Part shown: one piece after another, positions 15,944 through 22,059 of the stretch
Numbering within the stretch: position 1 is the stretch's first letter
Layout: every line of letters begins with the position of its first letter
Source: JBDUDK01 sp040002995
GTDB lineage: Bacteria > Actinomycetota > Acidimicrobiia > Acidimicrobiales > Ilumatobacteraceae
Reading direction: 5' to 3'
Length of the DNA stretch: 22,059 nt
NCBI GenBank assembly: GCA_040002995.1
Contig: JBDUDK010000019.1
Location: 1 to 22,059, forward strand
Program-made: the position numbers and the translations under genes
The notes under the pieces: generated by a model
The model's database searches: none
What the model was told of the DNA's origin: nothing
Seen by the model: only the letters and a program-made list of their open reading frames with translations

Positions 15944-16101
15944 TTCTCGCTGTCATCGCGGGGGCCGAGCAGCGCCAGCTGGCAGGGGTCGCACAGCCAC
16001 CACTCTGGTGCGGTGGTGGATACCTCCTCGGGTGCACACGCGAACGTCTGCAGGCAGCGCCAGCAACGGCGAGTGGCGGACACTTGATCGGTGGCGCTCA
16101 T
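15940..16101 (-). CDS. Small zinc-ribbon protein coupled to the desaturase
   Basis: A 53-residue protein: MSATDQVSATRRC, then CWRC (C13, C16), CLQTFACAP, and a second pair CDPC (C37, C40) before QLALLGPRDDSEK. Two CxxC knuckles separated by 20 residues fit a zinc ribbon. Rubredoxin has a wider gap (about 29) and a Gly/Tyr after the first pair, so this is not a standard rubredoxin. The length and position still make a metal-based partner of the desaturase thinkable. The ATG has AGAGG seven bases upstream, and that site is in a hairpin. The stop TGA shares ATGA with the desaturase start. The coding assignment rests on the ribosome binding site, the exact overlap and the paired cysteines. It is not a known named gene to me. 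Confidence 0.72.
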   Translation of the reverse strand: MSATDQVSATRRCWRCLQTFACAPEEVSTTAPEWWLCDPCQLALLGPRDDSEK

Positions 16102-16321
16102 AGACACCTCTTCGCTCGGCTCGGAAGAGGCGTCGGGCCAAAGGTCAGGAGTGTCAATCCCGACGAACAGGGCGTCCTACCAAGAACTTCTCACCTGATC
16201 GTACCGTCCTGCCAGCACGTTGAAGGGTCGGCGGGCCACTCAGATTCACTCGAACGCCGAAGGTCAGGCCGCCCGGCCTCCGAACAACCTCGAAGGTCGC
16301 GGACTCGTGTCGCCTCGCGGC
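16102..16321. other. Noncoding gap between zinc-ribbon gene and lipoprotein
   Basis: 220 bases with no convincing gene. It contains the hairpin described above, a possible -35 (TTGACA, minus strand, 16152-16157) and a short GC inverted repeat AGGCCG/CGGCCT-like near 16265-16280 that might end the lipoprotein transcript. Nothing else was seen. Confidence 0.4.
16107..16130 (-). promoter_or_regulatory. Hairpin that hides the ribosome binding site of the zinc-ribbon/desaturase mRNA
   Basis: In the mRNA a 7-bp perfect stem CCUCUUC/GAAGAGG (16124-16130 and 16107-16113) with a 10-base loop ends five bases before the AUG at 16101. The AGAGG ribosome binding site is the 3' arm of the stem. A TTGACA at 16157-16152 on the same strand could be a -35, but no clear -10 follows. 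Confidence 0.5.
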
Positions 16322-16870
16322 CTACGTCTTGGTGATGCCTACCTGCAGGCCCACGTCGGTCTTGCCCGACGATGCCGCGCTCGGCGTCGCCGTGACGTTG
16401 AGGATGTCGCCGGAACCGTCCTTCTTGCTGGAGTAGCTCGCGAGGTGGCTCCCGTTCACGTCCTGCTCAATGATCTTGAACCAACCGCGGTCCTTTAGGG
16501 CGCCGGCGTAGTAGTCGGAGATGTCGCCGACACTTTTGCCGGTGGTGAACGACACGAAGTAGGTCAGCGTGTCGCCGCCGTCGACCGAACTCGAGTTCGT
16601 CACCGTGACGTCGCTCGGTACCGGGATGCGGTCGCTCGGAAAGTTCGACGGCAGGCCGGCGGCGTTGCCCGATGAGTTGCCGCCGGACGAGCTGGCGCTG
16701 CTGGAGGGAGACGCGGCCGACGTTTCTGCGGAATCCAGGCTCGAGTTCGTCGAGGCGCCCGCGTCGCCGGTTGTTGCATCCGTGGACGCGGCCTTCTTGC
16801 TGCCGCCGCATGCCGCCAGAAGCATCGTCGCGATGAATACGGCAACAACTCCGTGTCTGGTTCGGGCCAT
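16322..16870 (-). CDS. Ser/Gly-rich lipoprotein, unknown function
   Basis: A 182-residue lipoprotein. Residues 1-21 are MARTRHGVVAVFIATMLLAAC, with lipobox LLAAC and Cys21. A Ser/Gly/Ala/Asn linker follows (about 25-83), then a folded domain of about 100 residues: LPSNFPSDRIPVPSDVTVTNSSS, LTYFVSFTTGKSVGDISDYYAGALKDRGWFKIIEQDVNG and SKKDGSGDILNVTATP. The motif V..I..YY...L...GW resembles small lipoprotein domains seen beside many actinobacterial transporters, but I cannot name the family. The frame runs upstream to 17029. The ATG at 16870 is chosen because GGAGG precedes it by six bases and the lipoprotein signal starts there. Divergent from the LAL regulator gene, 90 bases away. Confidence 0.85.
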   Translation of the reverse strand: MARTRHGVVAVFIATMLLAACGGSKKAASTDATTGDAGASTNSSLDSAETSAASPSSSASSSGGNSSGNAAGLPSNFPSDRIPVPSDVTVTNSSSVDGGDTLTYFVSFTTGKSVGDISDYYAGALKDRGWFKIIEQDVNGSHLASYSSKKDGSGDILNVTATPSAASSGKTDVGLQVGITKT

Positions 16871-16960
16871 GGGCCCTCCTTTTGTCCGCTGTGTCGAACG
16901 TACGGACGCCACGCCGACCCTCGCACCAGGGAGATCCCCAGGTTTTGACACGATGTATCG

Positions 16961-19678
16961 GTGATCATCGGCCGCGATCTCGAGCAATCGGTGCTCGGGA
17001 ACCTGATTGCTAGGACGCGCCGGGGACACGGTGGGACAGTGATCGTGCGCGGCGACCCGGGTATCGGCAAGACGGCGTTGCTCGACGAGGTCGTCGCCAG
17101 CGCCGGAGTCCGGACGCTGCGGGCAACGGGCTTCGAGTCCGAGGCCGACCTTCCGTTCGCCGCGTTGGGCGATCTGCTCCGTCCAATCCTCAACTCACTC
17201 GACGACGTTCCGCCCCTGCAGGCCGACGCCTTGCGCGGGGCACTGGGCCTGGGCAGCACGACGGCAGTCGACCCTGTCTCGGTCGAGGTGGCCACGGCCA
17301 GCCTGCTCCGAGCGGCCGCGGCGGCCGAACCACTTCTGCTGGTCGTCGACGACATGCAGTGGCTCGACACGGGGTCGCTCAACGCGGTCGTGTACGTCGC
17401 GCGGCGAGCCGCGCAGCTTCCGGTGGCCGTCGTGGGCGCCGCGCGTGTGGAGGAGATGCCACTCGCGGTTGCGTCGCTGGCCTCGCTGTCGCTCGGCCCG
17501 CTGGCGGCGGGCCATGCCGAAGAGCTCTTGCGCTCGAGGGCTAGCACCAACGTCGTGCCGGCGGTCGTTCGTTCGTTGGTCGAAGCCGCAGGTGGCAACC
17601 CGTTGGCGCTGCACGAGCTGGTTCGAGGTCTCTCGCCCGCGGAGCTCCTTGGACACGTGCCCGTCGCCGACCCGATCGCGGTATCGACCGAGGCTGTCCT
17701 GGCCTTCCGGCGCCGGATCGACGCGCTGCCGGCGCCGACACGTACCGCGCTGCTGGTCACAGTCGCCGAAGGCCGCGGCCACGTCGATCGCGTCCTGGCT
17801 GCCCTCAGGACTGCGTCGCTCGATGCCACCGCCTTCGAGCCGGCGGAGCGACACGCACTGATTTCGTTCCCCGGGGACGTGGTGCAGTTTCGTCACCCGT
17901 TGGTTCGGTCGGTCGTGTACCAGATGGCATCGCCCGCCGAGCGAAGAGCAGCCCACGGCATGCTGGCCGCGATCGACGACGATCCCGACCGCCGTGCATG
18001 GCATCTCGGTTCGTCGGTTGCCGGCCCTGACGACGTCGGTCGCGACGAGCTACGCGCGATGGCCGACCGAGCGTTGGGTCGAGGTGCCGATGCCACAGCG
18101 GCGCGTGCGCTGACGCGCGCCGCCGAACTCACCGCCGATGCCCTCGAACGGGGCACGCTCTACGGTAAGGCGGCGCGCGCCGCCAGCCGGGCCGGTGACA
18201 TCCCGATGGCCGCGCACCTTTTCGCCTCGGCCCGTCCGCTGATCGTGGGCGACCTCATCGCGCAGGCCGATCTCGCGGTGCTCGAGGCCGACCTGAGGAT
18301 GCGCGGGGGAGACTTCGAGGGTGCCTATCTCGAGCTGGCTCGTCGCGCCGAGGCGATCGGTTCTCTCGACCCAAGACGGGCGACGGCGATCCTGCTCGTC
18401 GCGGCGAGACCGCACGTTTACAAAATGGAGGCAGAGACCGCGCTACGGACTGTTCAACGCGCGCTCGAGTTGGTGGGCGACGCCCCGCTCAACCTGCTTC
18501 AGGTCTCGTCGCTCGCCATGACGCAAACGATGGCCGGTGACCCTCACGCGCGGACCACGACGCGTGCCGCTGCCGAGGCCGGCTTGGCGACCAAGCGCGG
18601 CCATCTCCACACCCTCGGAATCGGCTGGCCGCTGGTCTGGCTCGAGGAATACGACCTCGCGAGACGCTTCGTGACGTGGGCGGTGCAAGCGCAACGAGAA
18701 GGCGGACATCACTCGTTTCTGCCGCAGTCGCTCCTCCCAGAGGCTGAGCTCGACTTTCGTACCGGCCGTTGGGTCGAGGCGCTCGAGGCCGCGACCGAAG
18801 CCCGGCAGCTGTTCATGGAGACCCGCCAACCCACGGAGGCGGCGATTGCCGCGAGCACGATTGCGCGGATCGCCGCGTCGTGCGGCGACGACGAGCGCTG
18901 CGCGACGAACGCGATGGAAGCGATCAACAGTGACCGCTCCTCTGGACTTCGCGCCGCCACAGCCTATGCGGAGGCCGCGCTCGGCCACCTCGCGCTGGCG
19001 CGGCGGCAGCACCAGCGCGCCGTCGGCCATTTGCGGAGAGCACGCGACATTGCTGTCGAAGGTGGCGTCGCCGAGCCGTGGCAACTGCCCGTCGGTGCCG
19101 ACCTGGTTGAGGCTCTTCTCCACGCTGAGCTTTCCGAAGAGGCCTTCAGCGTGCTCGACCATCTTGAGGAGACGGCGCAGCGCCGTGATCGCACGTCGGT
19201 GCTCGCCGCAGTGGCCCGGTGCAGAGGTCTGCTGGCGCCGGCTGATTCGTTCGTGGACTTCTTCCGTTGCGCGCTCGCGATTCATGACCGCGCACCCACG
19301 CCATTCGAACGAGCGCGGACCGAACTGTGTTTCGGGGAGAGGCTTCGGCGCGCTCGTCTCCGCAACGATGCGCGCGAACACCTGCGTGCCGCGCTCGACA
19401 CCTTCGAGGCTCTCGGAGCGAGACCGTGGGCTGAGCGGGCACGTGGTGAGTTGCGTGCCTCGGGCGAGACGCGTCGAACCGACGTTAAGTCGACCGCACA
19501 ACTGACCGCACAGGAGCAAGAGGTGGCAGGCCTCGTCGCCCGCGGAGCAACAAACAAGGAGGTGGCGACCAACCTGTTCGTGAGCACCAAGACGGTTGAG
19601 TTTCACCTCAGCAACGTGTATCGCAAGCTGGGTATTCGGTCTCGCACCGAATTGGTGCGTTACTTCATGCAGAAATGA
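16961..19678 (+). CDS. Large ATP-binding LuxR-family (LAL) transcription regulator
   Basis: A 905-residue LAL/MalT-like STAND regulator. Residues 1-8 (MIIGRDLE) open the AAA-type ATPase module; Walker A is GDPGIGKT (31-38) and Walker B is LLLVVDDMQWLD (about 125-136). The middle (about 350-840) is helical and TPR-like (LTRAAELTADALERGTLYGKAARAASRAGD, YAEAALGHLALARRQHQRAVGHLRRA). The C-terminus (about 845-905) is a LuxR helix-turn-helix: LTAQEQEVAGLVARGATNKEVATNLFVSTKTVEFHLSNVYRKLGIRSRTELVRYF. Such proteins switch on target genes when ATP and an inducer are bound. The inducer is unknown. The GTG start matches the usual family opening, but no ribosome binding site was found. It ends 14 bases inside the 3' end of the MarR-GNAT gene. 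Confidence 0.93.
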   Translation: MIIGRDLEQSVLGNLIARTRRGHGGTVIVRGDPGIGKTALLDEVVASAGVRTLRATGFESEADLPFAALGDLLRPILNSLDDVPPLQADALRGALGLGSTTAVDPVSVEVATASLLRAAAAAEPLLLVVDDMQWLDTGSLNAVVYVARRAAQLPVAVVGAARVEEMPLAVASLASLSLGPLAAGHAEELLRSRASTNVVPAVVRSLVEAAGGNPLALHELVRGLSPAELLGHVPVADPIAVSTEAVLAFRRRIDALPAPTRTALLVTVAEGRGHVDRVLAALRTASLDATAFEPAERHALISFPGDVVQFRHPLVRSVVYQMASPAERRAAHGMLAAIDDDPDRRAWHLGSSVAGPDDVGRDELRAMADRALGRGADATAARALTRAAELTADALERGTLYGKAARAASRAGDIPMAAHLFASARPLIVGDLIAQADLAVLEADLRMRGGDFEGAYLELARRAEAIGSLDPRRATAILLVAARPHVYKMEAETALRTVQRALELVGDAPLNLLQVSSLAMTQTMAGDPHARTTTRAAAEAGLATKRGHLHTLGIGWPLVWLEEYDLARRFVTWAVQAQREGGHHSFLPQSLLPEAELDFRTGRWVEALEAATEARQLFMETRQPTEAAIAASTIARIAASCGDDERCATNAMEAINSDRSSGLRAATAYAEAALGHLALARRQHQRAVGHLRRARDIAVEGGVAEPWQLPVGADLVEALLHAELSEEAFSVLDHLEETAQRRDRTSVLAAVARCRGLLAPADSFVDFFRCALAIHDRAPTPFERARTELCFGERLRRARLRNDAREHLRAALDTFEALGARPWAERARGELRASGETRRTDVKSTAQLTAQEQEVAGLVARGATNKEVATNLFVSTKTVEFHLSNVYRKLGIRSRTELVRYFMQK

Positions 19679-20552
19679 CCTTCTCGAACCAGTGGTCGGC
19701 GTAGGGCTCGTCGCTGAATGGCTCCGCCTCGCGGTAGCCCGCCGATTTGTACAGCCCGACGGCCTCGTTGAGCGATCGGTTGGTCTCGAGACGGACGGTT
19801 CGGATGCCGCGCTGACGTGCGTGGCGCTCCAGTTCTTCCAGGATTCGGCGCCCCAGTCCGAGTCCGCGAACCTCTGCTGCGATCCACATGCGTTTGACCT
19901 CGGCCGGTTTGCGACCGTGCATCTTCAGCGCGCCGCACCCGACCGGCTCGCCACGTAGGCGCGCGATCAGTAACAGCCCGGCGGGCTCCGTGAGCTCAGC
20001 GGCATCGGCCGAGACGCTCTGCTGGGGGTCGAACCCTGATTCGAAACGGGAATCGAGTTCGGCGAAGTACGAACGGATGCAGAACTGCGCATCCTCGCTG
20101 GTCGGGTCCTCGATCTTGAGGTGCACCATCCCTGCGGTGAGCAATCGCTCCACGGTTCCCATTGCTTCGATTAGTCGCGAGCGTTGATCAGAGGTGAGTG
20201 GTTCGAGGAGCGACCACGCGAGGTCGTCGCTCAGCCGCACGAGAAGTTCGCGTTCGGCCCTGCCGGCCTTCGTGAGGAGAACCGTTCGCACCCGCCGGTC
20301 GGAGACTTCAGGCACCACTTTCACAAGGCGATCGTCTTCAAGCGACCGCAACAGCCGGCTGACGTAGCCGGAATCCAGCTCGAGGCGCGCTCGCAACGAG
20401 CGGACGTCGCTCCCCTCGGGGCCGATCTCCCACAGCAATCGCGAGGCGCCGATCGGTCGCCTCCGGGCCAGGTACCCATTGCTCAAGATCCCGATTCGCT
20501 GCGTAACGGTGCGGTTGAACCGCCGCACTTCCTGAACCCCAGCGTTGTCCAT
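19665..20552 (-). CDS. MarR regulator fused to GNAT N-acetyltransferase
   Basis: A 295-residue two-domain protein. Residues 1-140 are a MarR winged helix: VRRFNRTVTQRIGILSNGYLARRRPIGASRLLWEIG, recognition helix in ELDSGYVSRLLRSLEDDRLVKV, wing SDRRVRTVLLTKAGRAE. Residues about 165-295 are a GNAT acetyltransferase: LLLIARLRGEPVGCGALKMH, the acetyl-CoA loop VRGLGLGRRILEELERHARQRG, and RLETNRSLNEAVGLYKSAGYREA. MarR-GNAT fusions are known in actinobacteria and are thought to sense and acetylate the same small molecule; the ligand here is unknown. A 9-bp-arm palindrome directly before the ATG points to autorepression. Its tail overlaps the LAL gene. Confidence 0.93.
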   Translation of the reverse strand: MDNAGVQEVRRFNRTVTQRIGILSNGYLARRRPIGASRLLWEIGPEGSDVRSLRARLELDSGYVSRLLRSLEDDRLVKVVPEVSDRRVRTVLLTKAGRAERELLVRLSDDLAWSLLEPLTSDQRSRLIEAMGTVERLLTAGMVHLKIEDPTSEDAQFCIRSYFAELDSRFESGFDPQQSVSADAAELTEPAGLLLIARLRGEPVGCGALKMHGRKPAEVKRMWIAAEVRGLGLGRRILEELERHARQRGIRTVRLETNRSLNEAVGLYKSAGYREAEPFSDEPYADHWFEKVISA

Positions 20553-20572
20553 TCTCTGACTCTAGTCAGAGA
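20553..20572. promoter_or_regulatory. MarR operator over a leaderless promoter
   Basis: Inverted repeat TCTCTGACT (20553-20561) and AGTCAGAGA (20564-20572) with a 2-base centre: perfect 9-bp arms. On the minus strand its centre contains TAGAGT (20564-20559), a TANNNT -10 ending six bases before the ATG at 20552. A bound MarR dimer would block both polymerase and start. A shorter GTCAG-G-CTGAC dyad lies upstream (20584-20594). It may also affect the plus-strand gene at 20657. Confidence 0.65.
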
Positions 20573-20656
20573 TGCCGGACTCGGTCAGGCTGACGTAACA
20601 CGCATGAACGGCGTTGAGATGGGGCAATAGGTCGGTTGAGAAGGGAGGGCATTAAA

Positions 20657-20983
20657 ATGTCAACGAAGCCAAACCAGTCCAAGTCCACGGAGGACGCCTC
20701 AAAGGATGAGCGCGCCGAAAGCGTGAGCCGCCAGCTGAGCGGTGCCGATGCGCCCAAAGAGGTCGTGCAGCCGACCGGAGACACCTCAGGCCCGCCAGGT
20801 GAGATGCCGCCCGACGACGTTGGCACGAGCACGACGACACATGGCGAGAAGATGGTCGACAGGGACGGTAAGGAAGCGGGCCGCAAGGACACGGGTACCG
20901 ACAACACGCCCGCGCAGCGACCGACCGGGACATCGACCGCCCGCGACACCACGGGTGTAGATCCGCAGGAACCTAAGCGCTGA
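20657..20983 (+). CDS. Small hydrophilic, probably disordered protein
   Basis: A 108-residue protein rich in Thr, Ser, Asp, Lys, Gly and Pro, with almost no hydrophobic residues: STKPNQSKSTEDASKDERAES, then PPGEMPPDDVGTSTTTHGEKMVDRDGKEAGRKDTGTDN. No signal peptide, membrane segment, Cys or Trp. The composition is like hydrophilins and other stress-linked disordered proteins; this is a compositional guess only. The ATG at 20657 is chosen over an upstream in-frame ATG at 20636 because GGGAGGG lies seven bases before it. It is divergent from the MarR-GNAT gene and shares its control region, so it may be in the same regulon. A hairpin overlaps its stop codon. Confidence 0.7.
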   Translation: MSTKPNQSKSTEDASKDERAESVSRQLSGADAPKEVVQPTGDTSGPPGEMPPDDVGTSTTTHGEKMVDRDGKEAGRKDTGTDNTPAQRPTGTSTARDTTGVDPQEPKR

Positions 20984-20992
20984 GTCCAGCGC
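20977..20992. terminator. Hairpin between convergent genes
   Basis: GCGCTG (20977-20982) and CAGCGC (20987-20992) form a perfect 6-bp stem with a 4-base loop across the stop codon of the small disordered-protein gene. There is no T-tract. It could serve both this gene and the convergent membrane-protein gene. Confidence 0.35.
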
Positions 20993-21002
20993 CGGCAGAG
21001 CG

Positions 21003-21425
21003 TCAAGAACGCGGTTGCGTTCGAGGGGGATAGGCCGCCCACAGGGCAATGAGCGCCAGCAAGGGAACGGAAACCAACGAGGCGATCAGTCCCACCTTAT
21101 CGACGGTCTTGTAGCCGTCGAGGTGCCGCGCGTGGAACACGACGTGGAGGACGCCTTGGAAGAGCCAGGCGACCGCGACCGGACGAGTCGCCTGTGCGCG
21201 CCACGCCGCCCACACCGTGACGATGATCAGGGCAAGGAAAAGCGCGCCGACATCGCGCACCAGGTGCTCGTTGTACGCGTCACCGGGATGTGCGATCCAA
21301 CCGCGTCCGAGTGGGAAGTCATCGAAGAACGACCGGGGCGCGAAGGCGGCTTGTAGTCCTGCGGGCGCCATGAACACCGCGATGAGCCCCAGCGCGATGC
21401 GTTCGAGTCGTTGACGTTGCATCAT
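21003..21425 (-). CDS. Four-helix membrane protein downstream of sodC
   Basis: A 140-residue protein with four predicted membrane helices (about residues 10-30, 55-75, 82-102 and 111-132). Between helices 1 and 2 is APRSFFDDFPLGRGWIAHPGDAYNEHLVRDVGALF, and helix 3 ends FQGVLHVVFHARHLDGYKTVD. The repeated His/Asp/Arg residues near membrane edges are notable, and the layout resembles small DUF4345/DoxX-like membrane proteins, but I cannot assign the family firmly. The start has a strong GGGGGGAGG ribosome binding site next to two ATGs (21425 and 21422). It follows sodC by 41 bases on the same strand and is probably co-transcribed with it. Confidence 0.75.
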   Translation of the reverse strand: MMQRQRLERIALGLIAVFMAPAGLQAAFAPRSFFDDFPLGRGWIAHPGDAYNEHLVRDVGALFLALIIVTVWAAWRAQATRPVAVAWLFQGVLHVVFHARHLDGYKTVDKVGLIASLVSVPLLALIALWAAYPPRTQPRS

Positions 21426-21466
21426 TGACCTCCCCCCAATCGGAAGACGTTAGGCGTTCGGGCTGA

Positions 21467-22059
21467 TCAACGTGACGAGATGACGCCGCATGCGAGACGG
21501 TCGCCCACGTTGCCGGTCTTCGCGGTGGCTGTGGTCGCGTCCGCGGAATTCGGCATGTACTGCGTCGAGAGGTCGCCCGTAGGAATTTTGGCGAAGTTGT
21601 CGGCACCTGCGTGCAGGATGACGACCCTGCCGTTCAGGTCACGCGGCGCGATCCGATCGATATGGAACCGGGTCTCGACAGTGCCGTCGGCGTTGACGTA
21701 CAAAACGGGCATATCGCCGACGTGATGCGAGTGCGTCAGCAGGGTGGGGTTGTACTGGCCGTCGGCGGACACGAACCACGTCGACGGCGCTTCGGCCGGA
21801 TCCGCGAGGCAGCCTTCGCCGTTCGCCGGTACGTCGTTCGCGTGGATATGGAAGCCGTGAAAGGCGTCGAGGCCCGGCGCCCCGGTCAAGCGCACCCGGA
21901 CCTCGGTGTGGTCGTGCTCGGTCTTGAACGAGACGGTACCGATCTTGACACCCTCCGCGGTCGTGAGCGTCGCCTTCGCCGATCGGTCGTGCGCGTCCGC
22001 TGCCTTCGCCGTGATGAGACCGGCGACGAGCGCCGCCCCCGTCGCGACGCCAACGAATG
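21467..22059 (-). CDS. sodC: Exported Cu/Zn superoxide dismutase, N-terminus cut by window edge
   Basis: Cu/Zn superoxide dismutase, which disproportionates superoxide outside the cytoplasm. The visible part begins inside a signal peptide (FVGVATGAALVAGLITAKAADAHDR). Next come KATLTTAEGVKIGTVSFKTEHDHTEVRVRL, the copper ligands in FHGFHIHAND, the disulphide Cys in GEGCLADP, the zinc loop LLTHSHHVGDMPVL (two His and the Asp), the fourth copper His in VVILHAGADNF, and the closing DRLACGVISSR with the second Cys. The residue that aligns with the bridging His (usually ADGH or GPHFNP) is Gln in SADGQYNP (codon at 21755-21757). That would weaken both metal sites. The ATG lies beyond the right edge. 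Confidence 0.88.
   Translation of the reverse strand, partial: FVGVATGAALVAGLITAKAADAHDRSAKATLTTAEGVKIGTVSFKTEHDHTEVRVRLTGAPGLDAFHGFHIHANDVPANGEGCLADPAEAPSTWFVSADGQYNPTLLTHSHHVGDMPVLYVNADGTVETRFHIDRIAPRDLNGRVVILHAGADNFAKIPTGDLSTQYMPNSADATTATAKTGNVGDRLACGVISSR

Noticed and set aside
15940..16101. Calling the zinc-ribbon protein a rubredoxin
   Set aside because: The gap between the two CxxC pairs is about 20 residues instead of about 29, and the CxxCG.xY and CPxCG patterns are missing.
15953..16141. A 62-codon minus-strand frame overlapping the zinc-ribbon gene
   Set aside because: It is Arg-rich, has no ribosome binding site and is in a different frame from the gene that overlaps the desaturase start exactly.
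16945..16950. Perfect TTGACA before the LAL regulator
   Set aside because: It is only 10 bases before the start codon, so any -10 would fall within the gene, and none is seen at the right distance.
1..22059. Mobile elements, CRISPR arrays, tRNA or rRNA genes
   Set aside because: No transposase or integrase motifs, no spaced direct repeats, no CCA-ended cloverleaf and no rRNA signature were found on reading both strands.

Overview
The window is GC-rich bacterial DNA with dense, short-spaced genes, many GTG starts and an actinobacterial gene set: a CarD-type regulator, a YlbL-type PDZ-Lon protease, a LuxR/LAL ATPase regulator, a TIGR03083-type metalloenzyme, DUF4389 and DUF1918 proteins, and a secreted protein with GYWL..DGGIF.FGDA repeats. 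Those repeats and the Thr-rich secreted proteins point to Acidimicrobiia or a nearby high-GC actinobacterium. This is inferred from protein style; there is no rRNA to confirm it. No tRNA, rRNA, CRISPR array, transposase, integrase or phage gene was seen, so the region looks like ordinary chromosome with some accessory envelope genes.

Layout. 1-2188 (minus): a large FtsX/MacB-like permease, cut by the left edge and apparently frameshifted near its N-terminus. 2347-2799 (plus): a small secreted Thr/Asp-rich protein with a hairpin terminator. 5513-2925 (minus): a two-gene unit of a MenC/N-acylamino-acid-racemase enzyme and an FAD oxidoreductase. 5610-6131 (plus): CarD, facing the PDZ-Lon protease (minus, ends 6133). 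7185-8114 (plus): a catalase-like haem protein with a leaderless-type promoter, overlapping the 3' end of a VOC protein that is in an operon with a TIGR03083-like protein (9133-8099, minus). 9185-9775 and 9845-10114 (plus): a duplicated DUF4389 membrane protein and a DUF1918 protein with a histone-H1-like tail. The promoter of the latter has an unusual 19-bp spacer filled by overlapping palindromes.

13321-10123 (minus) is the most distinctive block: a secreted beta-propeller-like repeat protein fused to a long helical domain, a Thr-rich lipoprotein ending in a helix-hairpin-helix-like domain, and a four-helix membrane protein, closely spaced. I recognise no function for it as a set. Then, still minus, come a family-4-like glycosyltransferase and a three-histidine-box desaturase. 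The desaturase start codon overlaps the stop of a 53-codon zinc-ribbon gene whose ribosome binding site lies in a hairpin. A lipoprotein (minus) and a 905-residue LAL regulator (plus) diverge from about 16.9 kb. The right end has a MarR-GNAT fusion with a near-perfect operator over its own -10 and start, a small disordered protein, and a minus-strand pair of Cu/Zn superoxide dismutase (cut by the right edge, bridging histidine replaced by Gln) and a four-helix membrane protein.

Common themes are the cell envelope (desaturase, glycosyltransferase, lipoproteins, FtsX, protease) and oxidative stress (catalase-like protein, SodC, MarR). The strongest leads are the 13321-10123 operon, the zinc-ribbon/desaturase unit with its occluded ribosome binding site, the 19-bp-spacer promoter, and the MarR operator.
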